Source: CAYFJO01 sp964343305
GTDB taxonomy: Bacteria > Planctomycetota > Planctomycetia > Pirellulales > Pirellulaceae
NCBI GenBank assembly: GCA_964343305.1
Contig: CAYFJO010000655.1
Location: 1-5,151, forward strand
Direction: 5' to 3'
DNA: 5,151 nucleotides
Below the pieces are notes generated by a model that did no database searches, was not told where the DNA came from, and was given only the letters and a program-made list of their open reading frames with translations. This document shows, piece by piece, positions 1 through 5,151 of this stretch. Within the stretch, counting starts at the first letter, position 1. Each line of letters starts with the position of its first letter. The translations under genes were made by a program, and so were the position numbers.

Positions 1-1
1 C

Positions 2-163
2 AACGACAAACAGACCATGGCCCACTGCAACCTGGGACTCTGGTACTTGGCGGAGGGCCGACGCGAAGTAGCCCGCGAGCACTTCCAATGGGTCTGGAAG
101 AATGGCAATAAACGTACCTATGCTTATGGCATTGCCCTGGGTGAGCAAAGACGACTGGAGTAG
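2..163 (+). CDS. C-terminal end of a tetratricopeptide-repeat (TPR) protein, 5' truncated by the window
   Basis: An open frame enters from the left edge and ends at the TAG at 161-163, giving 53 visible residues. Residues 7-36 of the visible part align with a TPR helix pair: the NLG element (10-12), a Tyr/Leu pair (15-16), Gly19 at the turn, Ala24 and Phe28 all fall at consensus TPR positions. The tail that follows (a GNK turn, then an Ala-Tyr-Gly-Ile-Ala-Leu helix ending in RRLE) resembles the capping helix seen at the end of NlpI-like TPR proteins, where a helix closes the solenoid. TPR arrays mediate protein-protein contacts; the partner and cellular location cannot be told from this fragment, and no catalytic domain is visible. 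The gene is on the same strand as the large lyase-like gene but separated from it by about 890 bp, so co-transcription is doubtful. The TPR call is fairly firm; the identity of the whole protein is unknown. Confidence 0.75.
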   Translation, partial: NDKQTMAHCNLGLWYLAEGRREVAREHFQWVWKNGNKRTYAYGIALGEQRRLE

Positions 164-246
164 GGTTGGCTCCGTTACGTTTCCTCCGAGTCCTTCGAGC
201 GAAAATTGTCTAACAGAAACAAACCAAGTCCGCTGGAGTAACCAAC

Positions 247-330
247 AGGAGCACGACGATGAATCGGCTTGTTAATCCCATTTTGCTCCGGCGCAACCTG
301 CAGAGGTCAGCGCACCTCTGTAGTATTTGA
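247..330 (+). pseudogene. Shine-Dalgarno and ATG opening a 23-codon frame: leader peptide or broken gene start
   Basis: AGGAG at 247-251 sits 7 bases ahead of an ATG at 259-261, which is the best-looking ribosome binding site in the window. The frame reads MNRLVNPILLRRNLQRS and ends at a TGA at 328-330 after 23 codons. The peptide is basic and has no recognisable family. Two readings are possible. It may be the intact start of a gene whose remainder has decayed, since frame +2 stays open from 269 to 667. Alternatively it may be a short leader peptide whose translation crosses the hairpin at 298-323. I cannot decide between these, and a chance SD-ATG pair is also possible. Confidence 0.3.
298..323 (+). 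terminator. Strong hairpin, possible terminator or leader structure
   Basis: CTGCAGAGGT (298-307) pairs with ACCTCTGTAG (314-323) around a 6-base loop CAGCGC, giving ten consecutive pairs of which one is a G-U wobble (300 with 321). The following bases TATTTGATT are only moderately U-rich, so this is a weak intrinsic terminator by sequence. It lies 135 bases after the TPR stop codon and could end that transcript. Its location inside the 23-codon frame starting at 259 also allows an attenuator-like role. The pairing is seen directly; the function is inference. Confidence 0.4.
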
Positions 331-980
331 TTGCGCCAAAACTGCAAAGGAGTGCGTGACCTTGGTCGTCAAGGCGAAATCCGTTCGTGACACAGGACGG
401 GAGACACCGACGAGTCCTTGGGGCGGTTTGGTCATGGCACGTGGTTCAAGAATCGACAATCTCCCACCACCAGTTCATGTGTCGCGTCTCCTGGAGAAGA
501 AATACGTCGACGAGCCCGTTGCTCGCGTTGAGACACGACAGTTACCAGTAGACCCCAACCGGGATCAAACGCCGGTGGGGAAAGAAGCGAAAACGACCGA
601 CCACCGCGATTCGAGCACAGGCTTGTCAGAAAAGCGAGAAGCTCATTTTGCCCCAACCCGGGGTTGAGAACTCGGTAGAGAAGCTTGTCGAGAACTCGGA
701 CTGAAATCTTCAGAATGTCGTGAGAAACAGCACCGCAATTTCTGCCCACCAGCATCGAGCTAAGTCAATAGGTTCCGTCCGACTCGGGCTACTAACCGAA
801 TCCGCATGAGTAATTGAAAAGTTTGCCGAGTAAGGATATGGTGACATTCGTGTCTGACAACCTTGACTAAAATCTGCGCGGCAAACGTGTGATAGCGGCA
901 CGCGAGAGAAAGCATACTGAACACGCCCCACCCGTCGCGATCGGCGACCAGCATTCCTACCTTTGGCGAGAAACGACGTG

Positions 981-1064
981 ATGGCGCATACTGTTGTGCA
1001 GTTTCGTTTTCGCCTCATTGAGTTGGAAGTTCGCAAGCAAGCAGAGAATCAAAATGCAAAGTAG
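981..1064 (+). CDS. Possible 27-residue upstream frame overlapping the lyase start
   Basis: ATG at 981 opens a frame of 27 codons ending with TAG at 1062-1064, in a different frame from the lyase and overlapping its ATG (1054) by 11 bases. A weak Shine-Dalgarno-like GGCGAG lies at 965-970, ten bases upstream. The product is a short peptide beginning MAHTVVQFRFRLIELE that is partly helix-like and has no known family. If translated, ribosomes would terminate just past the lyase start, an arrangement used for translational coupling. The frame is short enough to arise by chance. Confidence 0.2.
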   Translation: MAHTVVQFRFRLIELEVRKQAENQNAK

Positions 1065-1125
1065 GTTTGTGCTGAGCGTCGCCCTCGGGATCTCGATTGG
1101 ATTGGCCGTTTGTACTTGCCCGGCA
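1054..1125 (+). other. Sec signal peptide of the lyase
   Basis: Residues 1-24 show a short n-region with Arg4, a hydrophobic stretch (FVLSVALGISIGLAV, residues 5-19), and a c-region ending Cys-Pro-Ala before Asp25-Asp26, which suits signal peptidase I cleavage after Ala24. Cys20 follows Leu-Ala-Val, which resembles a lipobox but has Val rather than Gly/Ala/Ser at the position before Cys, so lipoprotein processing is less likely though not excluded. The segment supports both export and the choice of ATG 1054 as start. Confidence 0.75.
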
Positions 1126-4100
1126 GATGATCTCGGCTACACAGCGTTCCAACATCCGATGATCACTGATGTGCAGGGCTGGGCGACAAGTGAACCCGAC
1201 GCCGAACAGTTGCAGCGGTATCTGGACCTGACTGACGAGCAGCTCCGTGCCTGTGTGCCGTATCAGACGCCGCGCATCTATAGCTTGTGCCCGAACTGTT
1301 CCCAAAAGGAGAACGGTCGGGACTACAGCCGGCGGCATTACCCTCACGGCGTGTTCGATTTCGATCCGCGCAAGCCGAGCAAGATTGTCTGCAGCACCTG
1401 CAAGGAAGTCTTTCCCGACAATCCCAAGTTCCCGCAGGACCAGACGAAGAAATTTCGCGCACCGCGGATGTGGGCTGACTTGAATGAGAATGCCGACGTC
1501 GCGGTGCGTTGGCATCAACAAACCCGCCCAGCACGTGACCCTTCGCAATTGAAGCCTGGTGAAGACGGCATCTGGACGGCCTACTTCTATATGGACGGTG
1601 CGCTCGATACCCGCAAGGATGTCTTCTGTCAGCGCGCGATGGAGACACTGACCAAAGCTTACTATTTCTATACACACAACGAAGAGCAGCAAAATCCGGA
1701 AGTCGCCTACCAGTGTGCCTGGAAGACCGCCGTGTTGCTGGACGGCTATGCCGACGCGTTGCCGCGGTGGCTGTTGTGCGACAACTATGGCAAGGATTAC
1801 TTCCAGTGCAACAGTAAAGGGCCGTTTCCGTATGGCTGGTCCGAGACGCGCTACGGTACGGCTCGCCAAACATCGGAACAGAACGGCCCCGGCTTCTTTC
1901 GTCACGCTTTGGACGTCACCTGCCAGAGCAAGGCCTTTGCTGACTACGGCAAGAATCACAAACCGTCAGCCTATGAGCACCTGTTCGCCAAAGAGGGAGA
2001 GCGTCCGCCAGCGAAGTACACGTTGTCGTTCTACGACAAACTTTGCCGCAACTGCTTAATGCCGGTGCGCCGCTATCAGGGCGCCGTGCTCGGCAAATGG
2101 GCACAGGGCTGTCCGATCAACGGCACGCAGGACTACGCCCGCCTGATCCACAATCGCGAGATGCTACGCCTGGCGGCGCAGTCGATGTTTGTCTTTCCGC
2201 ACCGCAGCTTCTTTGTCGACGGCGGATACAGCGAGGGACCCGGTTATTCTGGTATTCATCTGCTACACACGCACGAAGGCATTTTTAAGCAGCGAGGCTA
2301 CACCGATCCGCCAAACTACCAGGTGCCTGCAGACAGTCCCAACAGGGCCTTTTGGGAAGCGATGCTTTTGCCCGAGGACTTGCCGTACCTCGGGCGTTTG
2401 GTCGACTACGATGCGCTGCGTCCGAACCGGCAGGCCAGATACGAACAGTTCTGGCGGCGAGCTTTTCGCACCTGGAAGGATCTCTGTGCGCCCAACGGGG
2501 GCCAGTATGCTTTGGGCGAAAGCAGTCACCGCAACCTCGGCAGCTATCGCCACCTGATGATTGACCCGTGGCATGTCACCGGTCACGTGCTCAAGACCGG
2601 CATGAAACGATTTCTACTGGGTGATGGCGAAGGCGACGATCAGGTGCAGATCAACCTGACCGCTGGCCCGTATACCGCGCACGGCCACACCGACTTCTTG
2701 GACTTGCAGATTTTCGACAACGGTCACTATCTGGCCGACGACTTCGGCTACGGTAAACACCAGATGCGAAATCGCTATAGCTCGATCCAGGTTCACAACA
2801 GCGGCGCCTACGACACCTTCCAGGTTCCCAGTAATAACGGCATCCCGTGGATGTACGAAAGTAACATTCCTGGCGTCGCGGTCACCCGGGTCGGCACGCA
2901 TTGCGAGACAGAAGAGATGCAGCGATTCGAGCGAACGGTCGCCCTTATAAGCACCGACATCAAACACCCCTACGTACTCGACATGTTCTACTTCAAGGGG
3001 CAAGGAAACGCCGGCAAAGGCCGACGCCGTGAGTGCTTCTTCCACAGCACCAAGCATTACGAGCAGGTCGCCCGAAACTCGCTGGCAATGAAACGACTGC
3101 CCGGGGAACGTGGCATGCTGCAACTCGAAGGAATGCAGTGGGATGAGAGCATGCTCGAATCCAAAGGCTATGGCGTTTTCTTTGACGCCCAGGAAGGCGA
3201 CGCCAACGAGAACTTTACGGTCGACTTTGAAGTGGTCAATCCGTGGAAGCCACTATTGTGGAAGTTCGATCCCAAACGGAGCGACGCAACGACACTAATC
3301 AGAGGCAAGACCCCAAACTCCGCATTGCCCTACAAAGCCCGGGATGACTCGTGGGCGGATAAGCCTGCCATCGGCATTCGACGTCATGTCGTTGGGTTTC
3401 CAGGCCAGAAGGCTTACGCCTTCAACTTCCCGCATCCCGAGCAACTTCACGCCAACAAACACTCCGATGGCTGGGGCCGCATGCCAGGTTTTCTCCTCCG
3501 TCACGATGTCGAGGATACAGCGGACGAATCAGAATTTCTTGTCATCCACGAGGCTTGGGCAGGCAACCCGTACATCACAAGCGTGAAACGCCTGCCGCCC
3601 GAACATGGTTCGGCAAATGCAGTCGCCCTGATGATCACCATGCCCGACCGCATCGATGTGGTCCTCATGAGCAACGACAACGATGAGGCGACCTACCATG
3701 GATTGGGAATCGAATTCAAGGGCCGTTTTGGCATTGTTGTCAAACGTGGCAACCAGGCGGACGCCGCCTTGATCGGCGGCACCAAGTTAGTTGCCAAGTC
3801 GGCGAAGATCGACTACTCGTTACCGACCGGTGCCTACATCGGTAAGATTACGAAGTCTGAACGCCAATGGAGAGGCCAGGAAGACGGCTTCTACGTTGAC
3901 CAGAATCTGCCGGAATCGGTCGTCGGCAGTTGGATGATGGTCAACGTCAGGGGAAAATCGATCAAACGCAATGAGCAGCCGGAAAACCGCGACAAGGTCA
4001 TCGGCGCAGGCTGGGCGTTTCGTATTGCAGGGGTGACACGAAAAGACGGTAAGACTTTCGTGCTGACTGAAGGCGAGCATGCACTGGAGATTGCAGGCGA

Positions 4101-4926
4101 CAGCTGTCGAGAGTTCTTCAAACCGCACCAGCATATCGCAGGCTCGGTTGAATTCCGGATCTATCCGCACTTGAGCAATCAGGGCCTGGTCCAGGTTTCG
4201 CCCCAAGGCGGTCCGCAGGCGGGGCCGACGTCTGTTACCATGAAAGCATCGTCAGACATTGAAGGGGCTTCTGTACAATATCTGATCGTTCCACTCGATG
4301 CGCCGAAGGTTTACAGTGTCGACGACAAATCACTGGCTTGGCAGACCTACCAAGGACGAGTCACAATCGACAAGAGTTGCCGTCTGCTGGTGAGAGCGAA
4401 AACCAAATATGGAATTAAGACGCCGGTCGCGCAGCGACTAACATACGTGATGCCCCCACGGGCTGCGGAGGTCGTTCCCGATGCGATTGACCCGCTGCCG
4501 ATTGTCGTCCGTCGCTACTACAACAAGTACGGCGATAGCAACATTGAAGCCCCACAGCTTGGGATGTTCTACAAACAAGGCAACCCGCCTGAACAAGGCC
4601 GACACATCAACGCTTTGGGGCTGCTCAAAGTATCCGAGGCCGGGAAATACACGTTTCATTTTCACTCGCAGCAGGAAGGAACGCTGGTCATTGGCGGCGT
4701 CACTTTATTTGACGGTGACGAGCCCAGCGGCGAAGTTGGCACGTGTTATTTGCAGCCCGGCTACTACACTTTCAGGTTCGTCTCGCAAGGGACACAGACA
4801 TTCGATCTCGAATGGAGCGGGCCGCAACTCGACCGCCGCCGCTTTACCGAACACGACTTGTTCCACCAGCAGAGCATGCTGGATGCGTATCAAAACGAAT
4901 TCATGACCCAGAAGAAACTGCGGTAG
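1054..4926 (+). CDS. Secreted heparinase II/III-like polysaccharide lyase with C-terminal chitobiase-like and PA14 modules (1290 aa)
   Basis: Predicted exported enzyme cleaving a uronic-acid polysaccharide by beta-elimination; substrate not readable. The ATG at 1054 is preferred over an in-frame TTG at 994 because it places a classical signal peptide at the N-terminus (Arg4, hydrophobic 5-19, likely cleavage near Ala24) and has a purine-rich GCAGAGA just upstream. Two CxxC pairs (C79/C82, C113/C116) form a zinc-ribbon-like element. The helical toroid, about 130-500, carries DGGYSEGPGY (389-398, Tyr398 candidate catalytic Tyr) and PNGGQYALGES (480-490). The beta-sandwich part carries AHGHTD (542-547), Asp562 and VHNSG (580-584), matching the catalytic His543 and a His545/Asp562/His581 metal site of heparinase II. 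More beta-rich sequence follows to about 1045, then a chitobiase C-terminal-like module (about 1050-1133) and a PA14-like module (about 1150-1275). It is much longer than ordinary family members (600-800 residues). Superfamily is confident; specificity is not. No operon partner is visible. Confidence 0.88.
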   Translation: MQSRFVLSVALGISIGLAVCTCPADDLGYTAFQHPMITDVQGWATSEPDAEQLQRYLDLTDEQLRACVPYQTPRIYSLCPNCSQKENGRDYSRRHYPHGVFDFDPRKPSKIVCSTCKEVFPDNPKFPQDQTKKFRAPRMWADLNENADVAVRWHQQTRPARDPSQLKPGEDGIWTAYFYMDGALDTRKDVFCQRAMETLTKAYYFYTHNEEQQNPEVAYQCAWKTAVLLDGYADALPRWLLCDNYGKDYFQCNSKGPFPYGWSETRYGTARQTSEQNGPGFFRHALDVTCQSKAFADYGKNHKPSAYEHLFAKEGERPPAKYTLSFYDKLCRNCLMPVRRYQGAVLGKWAQGCPINGTQDYARLIHNREMLRLAAQSMFVFPHRSFFVDGGYSEGPGYSGIHLLHTHEGIFKQRGYTDPPNYQVPADSPNRAFWEAMLLPEDLPYLGRLVDYDALRPNRQARYEQFWRRAFRTWKDLCAPNGGQYALGESSHRNLGSYRHLMIDPWHVTGHVLKTGMKRFLLGDGEGDDQVQINLTAGPYTAHGHTDFLDLQIFDNGHYLADDFGYGKHQMRNRYSSIQVHNSGAYDTFQVPSNNGIPWMYESNIPGVAVTRVGTHCETEEMQRFERTVALISTDIKHPYVLDMFYFKGQGNAGKGRRRECFFHSTKHYEQVARNSLAMKRLPGERGMLQLEGMQWDESMLESKGYGVFFDAQEGDANENFTVDFEVVNPWKPLLWKFDPKRSDATTLIRGKTPNSALPYKARDDSWADKPAIGIRRHVVGFPGQKAYAFNFPHPEQLHANKHSDGWGRMPGFLLRHDVEDTADESEFLVIHEAWAGNPYITSVKRLPPEHGSANAVALMITMPDRIDVVLMSNDNDEATYHGLGIEFKGRFGIVVKRGNQADAALIGGTKLVAKSAKIDYSLPTGAYIGKITKSERQWRGQEDGFYVDQNLPESVVGSWMMVNVRGKSIKRNEQPENRDKVIGAGWAFRIAGVTRKDGKTFVLTEGEHALEIAGDSCREFFKPHQHIAGSVEFRIYPHLSNQGLVQVSPQGGPQAGPTSVTMKASSDIEGASVQYLIVPLDAPKVYSVDDKSLAWQTYQGRVTIDKSCRLLVRAKTKYGIKTPVAQRLTYVMPPRAAEVVPDAIDPLPIVVRRYYNKYGDSNIEAPQLGMFYKQGNPPEQGRHINALGLLKVSEAGKYTFHFHSQQEGTLVIGGVTLFDGDEPSGEVGTCYLQPGYYTFRFVSQGTQTFDLEWSGPQLDRRRFTEHDLFHQQSMLDAYQNEFMTQKKLR
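1288..1401 (+). other. Zinc-ribbon-like double CxxC element in the lyase N-terminal region
   Basis: Residues 79-82 (CPNC) and 113-116 (CSTC) form two CxxC knuckles 30 residues apart, with the second followed by KEVFPDNPKFP. This spacing and layout resemble a treble of rubredoxin-like or zinc-ribbon knuckles that bind one metal ion. From memory, similar cysteine pairs followed by an E-V-F-P type stretch occur ahead of the toroid in a subset of planctomycete and related heparinase II/III-like proteins. In an exported protein the four cysteines could instead form disulfides. The role is probably structural. Confidence 0.6.
2218..2247 (+). other. Toroid active-site motif with candidate catalytic Tyr398
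   Basis: Residues 389-398 read DGGYSEGPGY, the form of the conserved DGG-x-x-EG-x-x-Y motif of the alpha/alpha toroid in heparinase II/III-like and PL17 lyases, whose final Tyr donates or abstracts the proton. Tyr398 lies 145 residues before His543. This is close to the Tyr-to-His distance I recall for Pedobacter heparinase II (about 149) and heparinase III (about 130). The partner Asn or His that neutralises the uronate is not pinned; Asn333, Asn356, His366 and Asn367 are candidates. Confidence 0.65.
2677..2805 (+). other. Heparinase II/III catalytic His and metal-site motif
   Basis: Residues 542-547 read AHGHTD, followed by Asp562 in LADDFGYG and His581 in VHNSG. In heparinase II the corresponding pattern is a catalytic His, a zinc His two residues later, a zinc Asp 17 residues after that, and a later zinc His in an H-N motif. 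Here the His545-to-Asp562 distance is exactly 17. The usual HNT-V form after the last His is replaced by HNSG, a mild variation. These residues argue for an active enzyme rather than a decayed one. Confidence 0.7.
4201..4455 (+). other. Chitobiase C-terminal-like (Fn3-associated) module in the lyase
   Basis: About residues 1050-1134 begin with a PQGG...GPTSVTM strand, contain a VQYLIV strand where the family has its x-I-x-Y-T segment, then YQGRVTIDKSCRLLVRAKT matching the family pattern of a Y-x-G-x-I-x-I turn followed by x-I-R-A-x-A, and close with a Leu-Thr-Tyr-Val strand. Such immunoglobulin-like modules are frequent at the C-terminus of planctomycete and Bacteroidetes carbohydrate-active enzymes and are thought to be spacers or sugar-contacting domains. 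The assignment is by pattern and the similarity is moderate. Confidence 0.5.
4501..4878 (+). other. PA14-like module at the lyase C-terminus
   Basis: About residues 1150-1275 show the PA14 beta-barrel pattern: a RRYYNKYG opening strand, a LLKVSEAGKYTFHFHSQQEG core where the family has a G-x-Y-x-F strand followed by a polar turn, a TLVIGGVTLFDGD segment equivalent to the family L-x-I-D-G-x-x-V-x-D, then YLQPGYYTFRF and a FDLEWSGPQ closing strand. PA14 modules bind carbohydrate in several glycosidases and adhesins. The Asp-Asp-type calcium loop typical of sugar-binding yeast members is not evident here (Gln-Gln-Glu in its place), so lectin activity is uncertain. Confidence 0.7.
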
Positions 4927-5096
4927 CCTGATTGTGTATGGCCCTACGGTCCAATGGAGAAGGGTGATCCCGCGATTTTGGGCTGGCGACTTGGGCGAAG
5001 TGACGCAAATCCCTATATCCGTGTGCCAAACAAGCAAGGCCTGCCAGCGGTAACTGACGGGCCTTGATCCTGCTGTGACGGACCTGAGGTTTCGTT
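4927..5096. other. Intergenic stretch after the lyase
   Basis: No gene is supported here. A reverse frame (4901-5110) has no recognisable product and its 3' end runs into the lyase coding end. The stretch holds the inverted repeat at 5035-5066 and a purine-rich GAGG at 5086-5089 ahead of a possible start codon. Confidence 0.5.
5035..5066 (+). terminator. Inverted repeat, possible transcription terminator of the lyase gene
   Basis: CAAGGCC (5035-5041) pairs perfectly with GGCCTTG (5060-5066) across an 18-base interval. Within the interval CAG (5045-5047) can pair with CTG (5054-5056), making a longer interrupted hairpin. It lies about 110 bases after the lyase stop codon. There is no U tract after it (ATCCTGCTG), so it is not a textbook intrinsic terminator. 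A role in transcript end protection or chance occurrence is equally possible. Confidence 0.3.
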
Positions 5097-5151
5097 ATGT
5101 GGTTCTCCATCTTGGATTCTTACGGCTATCAACGTTTCTCTTCGGCATGGG
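5097..5151 (+). CDS. Possible start of a downstream gene, 3' truncated by the window
   Basis: ATG at 5097 follows GAGG at 5086-5089 with a 7-base spacing, a plausible ribosome binding site. The frame stays open for the remaining 18 codons, reading MWFSILDSYGYQRF and then running off the window. Nothing in these residues identifies a family, and 18 open codons have little statistical weight. If real, it is a separate gene on the same strand starting 170 bases after the lyase stop. Confidence 0.25.
   Translation, partial: MWFSILDSYGYQRFSSAW

Larger units (their letters stand above)
164..1053. other. Long spacer without a supportable gene (about 890 bp)
   Basis: No frame on either strand of this stretch gives a protein I recognise. 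The longest forward frame (TTG at 269 to a stop at 665-667) has no Shine-Dalgarno and a low-complexity, Arg/Thr/Pro-rich product without hydrophobic core patterning. Reverse frames at 432-755 and 710-1036 are similarly unconvincing. The spacer contains a good Shine-Dalgarno plus ATG at 247-261 opening a 23-codon frame, a strong hairpin at 298-323, a possible long-range stem joining 352-361 with 430-440, a 10-base direct repeat (GAGAACTCGG at 666-675 and 690-699), and a small frame at 981-1064 overlapping the next gene. It may be a decayed gene, a long untranslated leader, or both. No clear promoter was identified. Confidence 0.6.

Noticed and set aside
352..440. 5' end of a group II intron (GTGCG start)
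   Set aside because: No domain V hairpin or reverse transcriptase/maturase sequence is present in the window, and a five-base match is not evidence on its own.
654..666. Palindrome CAACCCGGGGTTG as a regulatory site
   Set aside because: The arms are separated by one base, too tight for an RNA hairpin, and no second copy or nearby promoter supports an operator.
269..667. Forward 132-codon open frame starting with TTG
   Set aside because: No Shine-Dalgarno fits the TTG start, the product lacks hydrophobic patterning or recognisable motifs, and reverse frames overlap it equally well. It could be decayed coding sequence but does not qualify as a gene.
863..896. TTGACT at 863-868 with TGTGAT or GATAGC downstream as a promoter
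   Set aside because: The -10 match is poor and the spacing to TGTGAT is 19 bases; such partial matches are frequent by chance.
432..1036. Reverse-strand open frames in the spacer (432-755 and 710-1036)
   Set aside because: They have no recognisable products or convincing ribosome binding sites and overlap each other.
994..1053. In-frame TTG at 994 as an earlier start of the lyase
   Set aside because: It has no Shine-Dalgarno and would add 20 polar and basic residues in front of an otherwise standard signal peptide.
1111..1116. Lipobox at Cys20 of the lyase
   Set aside because: The residue before Cys is Val rather than Gly, Ala or Ser, and a signal peptidase I site after Ala24 fits better.
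1015..1959. Reverse-strand 314-codon open frame opposite the lyase
   Set aside because: It is antisense to strongly supported coding sequence with clear domain motifs; long antisense frames are expected in GC-rich genes with this codon bias.

Overview
The window looks like a piece of a planctomycete-type (PVC group) bacterial chromosome. The reasons are a moderately GC-rich composition, long spacers, one very large exported polysaccharide-lyase-like enzyme with a cysteine-rich N-terminal region and C-terminal PA14 module, and a TPR protein tail of a kind common in that phylum. The phylum assignment is inference from gene style; no marker gene is present.

Layout: bases 2-163 hold the last 53 codons of a tetratricopeptide-repeat protein that begins upstream of the window. 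Bases 164-1053 (about 890 bp) contain no gene I can support. They do contain a Shine-Dalgarno plus ATG that opens only a 23-codon frame, a strong 10-bp hairpin inside that frame, a weaker long-range stem, and a 27-codon upstream frame that overlaps the start of the main gene. Bases 1054-4926 encode the main gene, a 1290-residue predicted secreted protein of the heparinase II/III-like (alginate lyase / PL12-PL15-PL17-PL21 fold) superfamily. Bases 4927-5151 are intergenic, with one 7-bp inverted repeat and a possible start of a further gene at 5097 that runs off the window.

How it fits together: the large enzyme is predicted to be exported by a Sec signal peptide and to cleave an acidic (uronic-acid-containing) polysaccharide by beta-elimination. 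A Tyr/His pair and a His-Asp-His metal site are readable in the sequence. The C-terminal chitobiase-like and PA14-like modules probably bind carbohydrate or help hold the enzyme near its substrate. No sulfatase, transporter, regulator or second carbohydrate-active gene is visible, so the substrate cannot be deduced. The TPR gene and the lyase share a strand but the 890-bp gap argues against one operon. I see no tRNA, rRNA, CRISPR array, intact insertion sequence or defence system. The most interesting content is the lyase architecture and the odd leader region in front of it.
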